From Mesotaenium endlicherianum (lineage: Eukaryota > Streptophyta > Zygnematophyceae > Zygnematales > Mesotaeniaceae), in NCBI GenBank assembly GCA_009602735.1, contig WELA01012740.1, positions 219,514 to 254,105 of the forward strand: a DNA stretch of 34,592 nucleotides, in the 5' to 3' direction. The stretch's first letter is position 1; each line of letters starts with the position of its first letter. This document shows, piece by piece, positions 1-11,877 of the stretch. The translations under genes were made by a program, and so were the position numbers. The notes beneath the pieces are model-generated. The model was not told the origin of the DNA, searched no databases, and saw only the letters and a list, made by a program, of their open reading frames with translations.

Positions 1-773
1 GGAGGGGAGTGGGGGGGGGGGTTGTGGGTGATGTTGGGCTTCCCAAGAAGAGAAACCTGGCGTGCATTGACACGTACTTGCAAGCGTCACGCCTAGACGG
101 AGCTCTGAACGCAAAAAAAAGGGCCTCTCTAATCCAACAAGCGGCGGTCTGCCGCCGTGTGCAAGTAACCACCTGCCTGCCTGCCTGCCTGCTTGCTCGG
201 TGCATATTATTCTCTGGGAGCTACCCCGGCTGCAGATCAAGTCGGCCGATCAATCCGGCTGGCCAACTCTGCAACGTGTGCTGCGCCTCCAGCGCCTCCA
301 CCTACACGCTTGGAAGGGCACGCTCCTCCCTACCCGCCGACCCCACGCGAATGACGGTGCCCTGCTGAATTGTGGCGTCAAGATGCCGCGAGGTGCATCT
401 GTTGTTCTGCAGGTGTCCAGCCTGCACACGGTGTGCACCTCCTGGGCGTGTGTGCCCCTTCTGAAAAAGATGTAGCCGGCAAGGAAAGGGGCTCTCTTCA
501 CTGAGCCCCTCGCCCGCGGCCTCGCGCCCTCCCCCTCCCCCTCCCCCTTCTTGGTTTCCTGTCTTTGCAGCTGCACCTCACCTGGGAAAGCCCCAGCTCC
601 CCCACCCTCTCTGAGACTCCTGGTCTTGTGTTGGGTAGTACTTGAATCGGTCTGAATGTTTGGACGTGAATAACAAGAGAGTGTGGAGTGAGAACGGGAG
701 AGGGAAAAAGAGAGAGAGAGGGAGGGAGAGTGAGTACTGATAGACAAGAGCATGGCGTGGCGTGACGTGGCAG
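1..773. other. GC-rich stretch upstream of the MSH6 exons, no assignable exon
   Basis: This stretch holds a short CTGC microsatellite (about 173-194), C/T-rich tracts near 525-550 and 600-610, and a GA-rich run near 700-735. The MSH6 gene continues to the left, so most of this is probably intron. Upstream MSH6 exons, including the Walker A loop, should precede 774, but I find no readable Walker A motif here. Open frames on both strands are low-complexity or Arg/Pro-rich. A faint resemblance of the frame near 325-360 to the MutS segment after Walker A is too weak to call. Confidence 0.5.
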
Positions 774-2829
774 CGGGCGGTAACGCGCGACTCGTTGGTG
801 GCGCTGGACGAGCTAGGCCGCGGCACCGCCACGTCCGACGGCCAGGCCATTGCGTCAGTGCCCCCCCTCCCTCTGCCCCTCTCCCCTTCCCCCCTTCCTC
901 CGTCCCCNCTTCAGCTCCTCCTATGTGCTCCTCTCCGTTTGGCTGAGCCACGTTTTGTGCATGTCTATGGGCTGGCTCGTGCATTGCATGAAACTGAGTG
1001 CCTACGTGTGCGCGTTCTGTGTGTGCGTTCCTGTCTCAAACAAGTCATTAGCACTTTTGCAGGTCTCTTGGCAGCCCCTCAGAAGTTTTCCTGATACATA
1101 CTACTTGCACTTCCCTTCCTTCGCCCCTCTCCCCCCTCCCCCCCCATACCTCGAGGAAGAGTCCAGTATTCTGCCTCGCCAGGTGTACCTCAAGCCCAAC
1201 AGATCTGCTACCTGGACTTTTCAGACGACACCTGTCCAGCATTTTGGCCCCCCCAGCACTAGCTCTGCGCTGACACGTGTCTCTTCTGCTACTCCCCTCC
1301 TTCGTACTCTTGTGCTGTGGTGCGACATGGGGCAGGCATGCGGTGCTGCAGCATCTGGCGCACAAGACGAAGTGCCTGGGCATGTTCTCCACGCACTACC
1401 ACCGCCTCGCGGACGATCATGCGTCCGACCCTGACGTACGTCCACATTCAGACGCACCTTCGATTCGAGCCGCACGGCGCGTGCCGTAGTGACAGGCCAT
1501 TGCATCTCGCCCCGGAGCCTGTCCAGGTTTAGGCGCACTTCAGTGCAACGTGCGGTGCATGATTGGTGCCGGTTACACAGCTGGTGGCTGCTCACAGATA
1601 GAGAGTAGGGGTGCTCGTTTATTTGTCTTTCTCTCTCTTTTTCTCGCGTGCTTTCATCGTCCGCTGGGCATGCTTGCTGCTGCCGCGAGGCTGCTGGTGC
1701 CGGGGCCAGGGTCTCATTCACACTGCTGATTAGTGGAGCAAACTACCAGCCTCTTCACCAGCAGTGTCAAGCCTGGCGGGTCATGATCAGCAACCAGAAG
1801 TGTTGTGTCCAGCGCACTTTCATGCTCCCAACGCATACTCACCCACCTTTTCTTCCCCCCCCCCCTCCTTCCGAGCTCTCTCTCTTCCCTCCCCTTTTCT
1901 CCTCCACTTTTATTCAAGGCCAGGTGTAGGCTCCACGGTATATGCAGAAGCCAAGTCCCTATCTGACCCAGACCTGAGGGCGGGGTGCTGGCTTGTGGGG
2001 GACGACACCAGGTGGCACTTCATCACATGGGTTGCCAGGTGGGCACGGCAGCCAACGGCGTGGAGGAGGTGACCTTTTTGTACCGGCTGGCGGACGGCGC
2101 GTGCCCCAAGAGCTACGGCGTCAACGTCGCTCGCCTCGCAGGTGAGCATTTTTTCGCGACTCCTTTTCTGAATGTCCTTCTTCCTCTGCTGTTGGTGTGA
2201 AATTTCTCTCTCCTCTGCTTGCAGTGCTTTTCATGTGCATGCGGGAGTGTGGGAGAGAGTGAGTGAGAGAGACAGGGACGAACAGGGAGAGACATGGTGT
2301 TCGCACACATGGTGCTGACACGTCCGACAGAGGAGAGGGCCACAGTCGCCACATTCATCTTTCACTCCCTGCCAGCTCTCCTTCTCCTCCGTTCAGCGTC
2401 TGTGGTTGTCACCTGCAAGCGTGCAACAAACGCAACGTTCCCAAACCACTAGCAACAGTTATTTGGGGAAAGAGAGGTGGGGGAGGGGCGGTGGTTTGTG
2501 CACTTTTTGTGGGGTCTGCCCTAAACGCGTATTCTCACAGCTGGGCTGAGAGGATGGTGCTTGACTGACAAGTGGCATGCTTGCAACGACCGACAGGCAT
2601 GCCGGAGATTGTCCTCCACCGAGGCACAGCAAAGGCGGCAGAGATGGAGAAGCTGAGCGAGGAGGGGGGCTCGCCAGCAGCTGGCGAGGGGGTTGCTGCA
2701 GAAACAGCCATGGTTGTAAGAAGGCTAAGAGACGCGGAGGCCCTCGGCAGCGAAGGGGATGCAGTGGCGGCCAGAGAAGAGTTGCTTAAAGTCTGGCGGC
2801 GAGCGCAGGAGGTTGCCCTTGCGACATGA
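774..2829 (+). CDS. MSH6: DNA mismatch repair protein MSH6, C-terminal exons (5' part outside window)
   Basis: MutS-family ATPase domain of the MSH6 type, the partner of MSH2 in the MutS-alpha dimer that recognises base mismatches in nuclear DNA. Four exons join in phase with GT-AG borders: 774-853, 1336-1435, 2012-2141 and 2597-2829 (TGA). The first carries the Walker B/signature segment LVALDELGRGTATSDGQAIA; the second the H-loop FSTHYHRLADDH; the third GVEEVTFLYRLADGACPKSYG and GVNVARLA, hallmarks of MSH6 rather than MSH2; the fourth the helical C-terminus starting GMPEIVLHRGTAKAAEMEK. The visible part encodes about 180 residues. Walker A lies upstream and is not seen. Introns are rich in C-tracts. 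The 774 acceptor is the least certain border. MSH3 or MSH7 is less likely from the motif wording. No frame break occurs in these four exons. Confidence 0.9.
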
Positions 2830-3257
2830 TCAAGAGTCTGTGTGAGGTTAGCGTCTCCAGGGTTGGTAGGAGCGTAACAAGGGTTGGTAGGAGTATTTCT
2901 TCGTCTGCTGTTGTGTCTAGAGTAGTGCGTGTCATCACTTCGATGCAAGAATGCCCGAGAAGGTAGAGAGAGCATTTGGGTGCGTAGCTGGCGGAGTTTG
3001 ATCATGGAGCTGCAACTCTGGGCATGCTTGTGCATCGCTTCAATTAGCAGTGTAGAAATAGTCCCTCTTGTTATTTTTAGGCCAATGTCATATGAAGCTG
3101 AAAAATGCCCAATAGATTCATGCGTGCATTCCCATTAGTTGATCAAGTGCTCCCAAGTTTCTCATGCCTATCAGTTGTATCATATGATTTTTAATTACTT
3201 CAAATTGAGCTTGTAGTGAGACAAGGCAATTTTCTTTCCCTACGTTGCGCTTTGCAG
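2830..3257. other. Downstream of MSH6: probable 3' UTR and intergenic DNA
   Basis: No gene is seen. Thirty bases after the MSH6 stop, the 13-mer GGGTTGGTAGGAG occurs twice (2860-2872 and 2881-2893). Composition turns AT-rich after about 3030. Confidence 0.5.
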
Positions 3258-3377
3258 TTAGCAGATCTACCAATGCGTGAAGAAATTATCAACTGCTACA
3301 CATCACCAGTCCAGCCTTTCAAGAATTTATTATTGAGAGGCAATGACATACTTGAAGCGTTAGCTTGTATTGTAAAG
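3258..3377 (+). CDS. Orphan exon-like block, unknown product
   Basis: A 120-bp segment is bounded by a good acceptor (CTTTGCAG) and a consensus donor (AAG followed by GTAAGT). It is open for exactly 40 codons in phase 0 and contains LADLPMREEIINCYTSPVQP. Neither I nor the surrounding sequence offers a family. No partner exon is obvious within 2 kb on either side, and the downstream frame soon closes. It may be one exon of a small gene, an alternative terminal exon, or a captured fragment of a gene from elsewhere. Confidence 0.3.
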
Positions 3378-5438
3378 GTAAGTGTTTGTAGACCCCGCTA
3401 TTTAAGGGCGGGGCTTCTGGAACGTCACAGGCTAGAGTCTGAATGTCTACATTCATAGCTCATGCATTGCAAATAACTTTTCCAAGACCTCTGCTCAAAA
3501 CTCCAAACAATTCACACGTGCGACCAAAGGTGGCACGCCTCAAAGCTGGGCGCGGGCTCCCTGCAGGCTCCAGAGCAGCATGGCGTGGAAGCCGTTGGAA
3601 ACGAGCACGCACGCGCACGCAGCAAATGAGCATGAGGGCAGCAGTAGCGCGCGGTTTATGCACTGGGCCTCTCGCTGTCCGTCTTATTGTTTAGCAGTAG
3701 CAGATGATTGGCCTCGCATCTCAGGTAGGGAACGTTAGTTGTCTGCAAGTCCAGCTGGAGCAGGTACAACGCGCCGGCCTTCCACGTCATCTCTCGCTGC
3801 TCGCCCAACAAGGTCGCCAGCCGGGCGGCAAAGTCCCTGGACCTTGTGGACCACCATGGCCAGGGCCTTCTTGAACGCGTTTGCGCTTTCTTAACCGCCG
3901 CTGTTGTCACCATGTCGCAGACCAGCGGCAGCAACGGCCCGCCAGGTGGTGCGGACGGGGCGTCGCGACAGGTGTTGCTCAGGCGGATGTGCGAGGAGTC
4001 ATTATAGCAGAGCGCGGGGCACGTGCAAAGGGACTGCGATCAGTAAAAATTGTTCTCCACGCCGTAGCAGCTACAGCTGGCGCCCCCGGTCCCGCGCGAG
4101 CCTCACGAGCGCTTGATCACCCGTCAGGAACTTGGCCCTCCATGGGTTTTATCCAGGGGCATCTACAGCTCCAGGGGCTCCAAGAAGCTCCCCTGGCTCT
4201 GAGAGGAGCTCTGGCAGCGTGGAGTAGAGGGAGAAGAGCCAGAGGGTGGGGGGTAGCAGCAGCACCGAGAGCACCAGCACTTGGGCGACAGAAATCGCGC
4301 AGAGTCACGCATGGTTGTGCTCCCTGACCATTGCGATGGGCCATCAAACAACGCCTCGACTCCTGCTGACAACAGCTAACTTCACCCCCAGCTCTCTGAA
4401 AAGAGGTTGTGTGCCATATTGATGCTCTTTAGTAGTCCTCCCATGCGAGTTATTGCGTTCAGAGGAGCTAAAGATGGCACGCCATTATATAGCAACCAGG
4501 CAACTCTAGCTGCCCATGAGCGAGGTAGTAAAGAACATTGCAGCACGTGGAATCAATCGGGTGCACTTGGGTGCGATCAATACAAGGGTTGAACATTTGC
4601 AGTTTTTTTCTGCAAAAGGTGTACAATGGGGTAACACGTGCATATTCTGCTGTCGCACTTGACCACACTTGACCGTGTTGCGTACTTAGATTGTGCATAT
4701 ATCATACAGAATGAGTAATATGCTTCAAATCAAAACAATCAAACCTAGAGCAAAAATTGCTGGAGGATTGAGACATATTCTATTTCGCATGCTTTTACTA
4801 GTAGTCATATCTAAGTACCAAAACATTTCACCCACTTGCATGCAACTGCTCACTTGAGAATTTTTTGAGCTGTGATAGCTAGTGCTGTCCCCCGCTGCAG
4901 TGTAAGCATTGCAAAATGGAAGAGCTTTAGTTAGCAACTCATTTTGATTGGAAGAAAGTCTAGATCACAAGCTCTATTTTATTCCCCCCTTTTTGCCTGT
5001 TTGACATACTTTTCATCGTCTCAACACTGAAGACGACGCACGGACGACAAGCAATATACAAGATAGGTTTGTAAAAGAACACAGTTTCTTTGTTTTCTTC
5101 TTACACCAAGCACCAAGCAGGCCGTCGATGCAAAGAATTTGGCTCATTGAAAGTTGCAAAGGGTTGCAAGGACCTGGTTTGCCCACATGGTATACCTCTC
5201 ACCATTGTTCAGGGTCCCAAATTCTCCCCCAATGTGCCTATTTTTGCCCGATGGAAGTGCAGAACGCTTCAACTCTTGCCTGCTAGTTTCTTCAGTGTGG
5301 AGAATTTTCAGGAACAGAAGACCAGACCAAGACTCATGAAAGAGACACCTCAATTTGAGAGGAGTTTGGTAGTTGCACATGGTATATAAAATCAACAAGA
5401 GAATATGTGCTTCATAGCTTCATCAATTGCCCCATTAC
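3378..5438. other. Intergenic region with one weak coding-like patch
   Basis: About 2 kb between the orphan exon and the 3' end of the DHDPS gene. It is GC-rich from about 3520 to 4370 and AT-rich afterwards. Long frames in the GC-rich part are Arg/Ala/Ser-rich and occur on both strands, as expected from composition alone. The only part with protein-like texture is the minus-strand patch listed separately. I see nothing assignable at 4400-5438. Confidence 0.5.
3716..3936 (-). pseudogene. Possible coding fragment, unidentified
   Basis: On the minus strand one frame reads through FAARLATLLGEQREMTWKAG followed by LYLLQLDLQTTNVPYLR, which has the alternating hydrophobic pattern of a helical protein. 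Just upstream a second frame reads AFKKALAMVVHKV, which would join smoothly to the first if a single base were shifted. This looks like an exon with one frame break, either a sequencing indel or pseudogene decay. The family is not recognised and no start, stop or partner exon is certain. It could be chance in a GC-rich region. Confidence 0.25.
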
Positions 5439-8006
5439 TCAATACCTAGCCAAGAGCAAGAAGTCATCATCCTCTAGAACCTGCACGCTTTCTGCACCTA
5501 CAAAATGCTCGAGCCCAAGGTCATTAACTATCTGCACAAATTCTCGCCTCTTCTCAATATTAAGAGGCACATAAGGCAGCCGGAACACGGGGCGGATGAG
5601 CCCTAGCTGCGACAGAGCTGTGTTCAGACCGATGGGGTTAGGCTCACAAAAAAGCCAATTTACTAGCGGAGCAATCCGTGCATTCAGATCGTCATTCCGG
5701 CCCTCAAACATGAGTTGTCTCGAAATCCCTGCACTCACAGAGTAGAAGAGGAAACACTTTGTCAGAGAGACAGGTAACTGCTACATAGGCACCGTGTGCA
5801 ACACTTAGCCCAACATTTACGCAACACAAGGTATGATGGAGGGGACAATGATCTTGCTGGCCAACATTGAGGGGGGTAAATGAAATTACACAGCGCCCAG
5901 CCCTTGACAACGCTCACCAGAAAGAGGTGTTGCGTGAGACTACTGCACTTTGCAGCACACATGATAGTGACGCAGTACACCCGAGGCATGCATTGTACAT
6001 GTACTTCAGAAGTCTGCTACATGCAAGCTACATGTACATCTCATAAGTACACAAACCACACCGTGCAAGCTAGTACCTCTCTTGTCGACACAACAATGTC
6101 CAGTAGAAAGTAACACAGAAACGACATGAATATGGAAAGGTGTAGGAGTGCCGCATGCACCTGGAATGAGGTTGCTCATGACAGATATGACTCCTCGTGC
6201 GTCATGGTCCCACCTGGCATCGTGGCACTGGTCATCATTCCCGCTCCAGACAGCCATCCCCTTCTCAGTGTATCCGGCGATTCTCTCATTCCCAACACAC
6301 TCCTTCACTCCAGCAAAGTTGGGACTTTCCGCAAGCTTATTTATAACAGCTGGAGGAATGTCCTGGCCTGTCCTGCCTGGCACATTGTACACAATGGCTG
6401 GTCCCATGGCAAGAACAGCTCTGCACAGGACCCATGTGACCACAATAGTTCGTCAGAACTGGCTGAGAAGTGCAACAGAATTACTTTATGCAAACCTCAA
6501 GCAGACACTTGATATAAAGCAGCTTCAGCGACAGCTACGCAGAAACAAAGTTAATCCTTGGTTCAATACATGGTTGAAGTCACTGACTTTGTCCTAACTT
6601 CATGCTGATGGCTCCTTGGCAATGCTTCACAACCACTCAAGACTTTGCCACCTTAACATTATTTATGCACAACACTTGCCCATACTACACTCTACATAGC
6701 TGGAGTGGAGCATCAACGTCACAACTCTCCGCCTATCATTTCTGGCAGAAGTCTCACCTGAAATGTGCAGCAAGCCCATCCAATGACGTCTTGCCATAAT
6801 AGGGATTGATATGCAGAGCTGCATGCATACCGACAGCAAAACCTTGTTCTGTTGCATGCGTAGCTTCTCTCGTGCTGTTGCTACCTGTGTTGCCAATGAC
6901 CTTGATCTTATCCCCAAAACAGTTGACAGTGTGGGCAATCAGCATGATGTGCTCATCCCAGCCCATTAGTTGACCTTCCCCGGTGGTACCCCCCACAATC
7001 AAACCTTCTACTCCATTTTCGATTTGCAAGTTGACCAGCCTGTCATACGCCTCAAGGTCAAAACGGCCATCAGGAAGATAAGGTGTCTTCAAGGCTGTTA
7101 TAAGTCGTAACTTCCGGATGGAGTCTACTGGTGTGCTGCACACATGACAGGTATAGGCTGTTAAGTTCCAGATGCCTACGTACATGAAAGTGATCGGACA
7201 TGAGGTTTCCTCCTGAAGGAACTCGTGAAAGGTGTGTAAGCGCTTCATAGAATGTCCAGCTCGAGATGTGACCCTGTCTTTCTCTCCGAAATTTCAACTG
7301 AGTGTAGTACCTGTTAAGTTGGCAACCAACCTGCCTTCGGTAACCCAGGTAAAACAACCACTAAACAGTGCCTCATGCACTCTCAAACATGACTACTGCT
7401 CAATTCACCACATCTGCACACCGTAACTGTCACGTGTATTCCTTTACCCCGCCTCTAAGACCGTCTTCTTTCTATCCTCTAGTTGAGAACAGTCATGTTC
7501 CCAAGTACCAGAAAGAAGAAACACATTCATTGTAATAGTGATGTGCTGCCGTATCTTGCAACTACCTATACACTACTGATGCATATGAGGATCCAACGCA
7601 CGGCATGCACAAAGGCTCAGCTCCAAACTTAGGTCCGGGCAAAGGAGCAAGCATACTTGTCCGTCTAACACATAAAGGAGGAATCTTACGACCAAGAAAT
7701 GAGTCAAATTTACCTGTTCTTTACTTCGCGGCTCTTCATTGGCAAAAGCGCAGCTTGCATCAATGCACCCCTGATACTGTTACTCCTTTCCCTGCTACGT
7801 CTATCTTGTTGAGGAACACTACAGCTCACTGTGGCCTTGCCTTCCGCCATAGGAGATCCAAAAATCTCTGAGTATCTGGCACCTTTTCCTATATTACATG
7901 TGGTGGTATGACCACGAGCATCATTACAAGAAAACGACGCAGTCCCCAATTCAAACACTGGAGCCATTGTCGCACCAGACAAAGTGTGCATGGCTGCAAA
8001 CGCCAT
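5439..8006 (-). CDS. DHDPS: 4-hydroxy-tetrahydrodipicolinate synthase (DHDPS), plastid type, complete
   Basis: Condenses pyruvate with aspartate semialdehyde, the first committed and normally lysine-inhibited step of plastid lysine synthesis. Four exons (gene order 7714-8006, 6758-7135, 6161-6420, 5439-5728) join in phase with GT-AG borders, giving 406 aa with TGA at 5439. Exon 1 is about 97 codons rich in Ser, Ala and Arg and fits a plastid transit peptide; its ATG at 8006 is the first in frame. Exon 2 has the pyruvate-binding [17 protein letters not shown] and [14 protein letters not shown]. Exon 3 has [10 protein letters not shown], supplying the catalytic Tyr and Arg, and [10 protein letters not shown] with the Schiff-base Lys. 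Exon 4 runs from RQLMFEG through [20 protein letters not shown] to the C-terminus. No coding defect is seen. The residues lining the lysine allosteric site look plant-like, so feedback control is probable. Confidence 0.95.
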
Positions 8007-8970
8007 GGTGAATATTATGCTTAATCAAACCCCAAGCTCCGGTAACCTCAAGGGACTTTACTATCAAGTATTTAACAGAGTGATACGGGTTATTATCAAC
8101 GCATTGGTTCAACTCCAACACCTCGGTTGCCAAGAGTGGCAGCTTCTGGCGCCAATTGCAGCCCGAGGGTGGAAGAAAGCAGTTTAAGGAATGAAGGCCA
8201 AAAGGCCCCTGCGGGGCTACAATTTCGGCTGCCCGAAAAGTATTAATTTCACGCTTTTGTAATTTACAATATCATTTGCACCACAAGAGGACCGGGCGTT
8301 CAGTGACCAATAATGATGTACGTTGTTGATTTTGTACCTGGCTGAACATTCTGACTGTTTTTCTGTCCGCCTATGTGCTGTACGTGTGTGTGCACTGCAT
8401 GTAGCTGCAATCGTGTGTAGATCAAAAAATGGCAGGAGGCCCCAGGCCTCGGGCCCTGTTAAGTCGCTAAGGTGCACGCCAAGAATACTTTATCGTACTG
8501 GGGCTCTAGCCAGTACTCACTCAGAAGTACAGTAGCAGCTTTGTAGTGCTGCCGTCCTTCGATTAGCTGCTCTTTTATGATACTTGTGCACGCCAGCTTT
8601 TCGACGCGACTAGTTCACGATTGCAGGTCCGCACTCTCATACAGCAACCTCCTCGCGCGTTCGTATAAATAACAGCGCACATAGCTTACTTCGGACATTG
8701 TCAATAATGGTTTAGCATTGTTCAGCGAGCATTGAAAGTCTTCTATCTATTAATACTATTATGCTTCTCTCAGGTGTACTTTGCTCGCCATTTCGTTGGC
8801 TATGAATATGATACTTCTCCCCATAGTGTGCGAAGAGTCTTGCCTGCCACTTTGGTTGGCAATTGAGGCAGCAGGTCAGAGCAGACTTCTCAGGGCCCAG
8901 ACATTTCCCTCATCTTATTGTGTCATAGTCTGTTAACTTTCTATTTTATTCTACATTGCTGATAATGCAG
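8007..8970. other. Intergenic region between two divergently transcribed genes
   Basis: The DHDPS start (minus strand) and the unidentified plus-strand gene face away from each other, so this roughly 1-kb stretch should hold both promoters. A TATAAATA on the plus strand at 8664-8671 lies about 300 bp before the first exon I can see of the right-hand gene. I see no coding region or repeat. Confidence 0.45.
8664..8671 (+). promoter_or_regulatory. Candidate TATA box (TATAAATA)
   Basis: A perfect TATAAATA in the shared upstream region, oriented toward the multi-exon gene on the right. Only the motif and its position support it; an upstream noncoding or first exon would have to lie between it and 8971. 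Confidence 0.3.
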
Positions 8971-11877
8971 AGGGAAGGACATAACGAGGTGTTGCAGACG
9001 CACACTAACCAAAGCAAAAGACCTGAAGCAAGTCTATGGGACCAATGACGAGGAGATCCTTTGCCGAGAGGTTTGTTCATTTTTATCCAGTTACATGGCC
9101 CGGGATCTGTCACCTGTGCAAGTTTATTTTTAGCATGCCGCGCTGCCTTTCCCTCTTCTTATACTTCGTTGTCCCTTATACATGAGCATGTCTCACCTCA
9201 GTGTGCCGTGGTAGACATAGACCAAGTGTGTGAATCTGCATATTTACATCTGCTGGCATCCGTTTTTCCTGATGGTGAATGGGATCCTCACGACTTTTTA
9301 TTTGCTTACTTGAAAAAGTCAAGCAAGTGCAATGCAGCATGCTGACCTTTTTCAGGGGCAAATTGCACATCATGGAAACCCCCCCAAATGAAACTGATTC
9401 TTGAGGTGCTGTTGCATGCGTGGCCTCTCAGATCCTGGAATAGGGTCACTTCCAGGTGTCAGACAAAGAGCGGGAGTCGGTGGTGAGCAGCAAGGGCCAT
9501 ACCATTACGTCCATTGTGATGGAGAAGACCCCAAAACTTCAACCCCAAGACTTCTGGGCCCCACACCTTGGGCATGGTGGAGCGCTTCATCCGCGAGGCC
9601 CGCTTCCTCATGGACCTGCACAAGAGCTCCAAGCAGCAGGTGTGTGTTTGCCTGTTGTGCTCTCTCTGTGTGTGTTTGCCTTCCTGTAGGTTGACATGAT
9701 TTCCTGCGTGTGCCGCTTTTGGTTGATCTGGTCCTGCTGGCAATGTGGGAGGTTGTGGATGTGCACGTGTGAGAATGTATCCATTCTATCTCGTCTGGTC
9801 CATCTGTCTCTGGGCCTTCAAAATTGACTGCCAAATGTGTCTTTTCTTCACTTTTCCCCTCTTTTAAGACGTGTGCGTCCTGGCTGCATGCTTTCCAGCT
9901 GCTCCAATACCCCCTGCTTCTCATACTTAGTTGCAAATGCGTGCCCTCCCCCCTTCCCCCTTCCCCCTTCCCCGCTTTCAGCTTCTCACACGAGTGCTGC
10001 TGTTGTGTGGCTGGCTGGCTGGTGGCAGGCGCTGGAGTTGATTGATCCGGGACCTGCAGTCGCGCTTCCCCGCTGCGCACGCGCCATGCATGGAGTTGCG
10101 ACTGTCGGTGCCCAAGCTTGAGAAGGCCTATGTACGTGCTGGGGCAGCTGTCCATGTGGGGCGGTTTTGTCCAGGCTGAGGAGGAGGCTGACACCATCTA
10201 CTCTGTGGTGCGATTGCTGCTTGCTTCGCTCAGCTGACCTGACCTGACCCAAGCAGACCTGAGCTCCTGCTGCATGTCGGCCAACTGACGCTGCGCCAGC
10301 CAATCACGCCTGGGGAATGCTTGCCGCCTTGTATGTTTGACTTTCGTGTGGCGTGTTTTATTTGATTTGCCTTTTCTGTGAGGGATCTTGCATGATATGG
10401 TGCTAGGTGCAAAATAATCTGGACTTCATGTCATGTCACATGGAGGCATGTGAGGTGATGGATAGAGCTCTCAAATACTGAGAAGTTTTGTGTTAAAAAA
10501 TCAAGCGCTTTGCCTGCTTGTTCCTTGGACCTTGTGCACACCACCAAGGCTCCCTCCCAAGTCATTGTCTGGAGCGAGAGTTAATGAGGGGTACATGCTG
10601 TCGTGGGCCAGGCCTGCTCCATGTGCTCCACCAACTGCCTATGCCCCGCTGCATTTCTCCTTGCAGCACAGCTGTTTGCTGAGTTGCACAGGGTGCTGAA
10701 TGCAGTTGTGTGGATGCACGGAAGTTAGTTCAAACAAACCGGAAAGAGCTATCATGGCCAAGGGCCCATAGCTGTCTTCGCTTGAATGAGTGCCTTGTTC
10801 CGCAAGGTGCGATGGTCACGCTGTTCATGTGAAGAGTTTCTAGTGCCCAGGTGGTTGGAGAAGGTAGAAGGGGAGGGCATGTGAACGGCGCGTGGGATGA
10901 TGAGAAAAAATCTGCCCTCACAAGGCATTGTGATTTTTTTGTCGACATGATGGCAAAAGCCTCAAACTTGCTGACCATGCGTCGCGTCACCAATACTACC
11001 CCACCCCCCCCTCCTTTACCCTCCTTGTGAGGAACTGGGTTATTTACTTAGTGACTCCATTACAGTGGCAGACGTGCACCTGCATCTTCTTCTGGTGTGA
11101 GTGCAGAGTTGCTACATGTCCTGCGGTTCCTTTGTGCGGTTCTTTAGGTAGCTAGTGGAGGTCCAAGTCTCCGAGGCTGTTGCTTCTTTGCTAGCAAGAA
11201 GGGGAGCCTGTGAGGCTGGTAGGAGGACCTACCCTCCTGACCTGCTGTTTGGTTATTGGTGCTGCCGTGTGGAGCGCATGCAGGTGTGCCAGGCGGACCC
11301 CGGCAATTTCTGCGCGTGCAACGGGCTGGCGCAGGCGTGCCGGGGGCTCCTGGAGGTTGTCTCCATCGCCAAGCAGCGGGAGGGCAATCTGGCTTTAACG
11401 AGCGGGATGATGTGACTCCCCATGAGTTGCACCCATCGGCGTACCCCTCGGTAGCGAATCAGTCTGCCTCAGGTGCAAGCGCAGCAGTGCCTGCAAGTGC
11501 ACTCGCAGAGGAGCTCGGGGGGCAGCTCTCTCAATGGCTGCAATCTGATGAGGAGGGGAGCAGCTCGCTAATCGTCAGTCTCCTGGGCCCGGATATGAGG
11601 GACTTGAATGCGCCAGGTGCAGCGGTACCAGGTGGCTACGCGTCAGCTGCGGCTGCCAAGGCAGCTCCTGCTGCTGCCACTAAGCTGCAGAAGTGTAGTT
11701 TTTGTGGAGTTGAGTTTGGATACCCGAAAGAGTACAGAGCATGTCAAGTCTGATTGCCATAAGCACATACTGAAGCGCAAGATGGAAGATCTGCCGCCGC
11801 TGGGTCATGCCGAGTATGCTGCTGACTCGGAAATAGAGGAGTCTGTGGGGAATAATGACGAGTACCTGAACGGGTGA
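8971..11877 (+). CDS. Unidentified multi-exon gene ending in a U1/matrin-like C2H2 zinc finger
   Basis: Several exon-like blocks share strand and texture. 8971-9070 (after GCAG, before GTTTGT) reads LTKAKDLKQVYGTNDEEILC; from 9202 (after CTCAG) reads VVDIDQVCESAYLHLLASVF and PDGEWDPHDFLFAYLKK; about 9456-9641 reads SDKERESVVSSKGHTITSIV then FIREARFLMDLHKSSKQQ; about 10029-10210 reads LQSRFPAAHAPCMELRLSVP and GGFVQAEEEADTIYSVV; about 11284-11877 ends at TGA. The last block has CSFCGVEF, then in another frame EHVKSDCHKHILKRK, giving a Cys-x2-Cys...His-x5-His finger of the U1/matrin spacing, and an acidic tail. Within-exon frame breaks occur near 9570, 10043, 10130, 11395 and 11745. These could be assembly indels or mark a decaying gene. 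The function is unknown to me; the finger suggests RNA or ribosome-associated binding but does not prove it. Confidence 0.5.

Noticed and set aside
200..475. Possible upstream MSH6 exon
   Set aside because: Scattered words (PADPTRMTV, CTSWACVP) faintly recall the MutS segment after Walker A, but no splice-consistent frame or Walker A motif could be read.
250..984. Long minus-strand open frame of 244 codons
   Set aside because: It is Arg/Pro/Ser-rich, spans an N, and covers the antisense of the MSH6 Walker B exon and simple-sequence introns; it looks like a composition artefact.
850..1434. Plus-strand 194-codon open frame across MSH6 introns
   Set aside because: It reads through C-tracts and the wrong frame of the 1336-1435 exon; the in-phase MSH6 model explains the region better.
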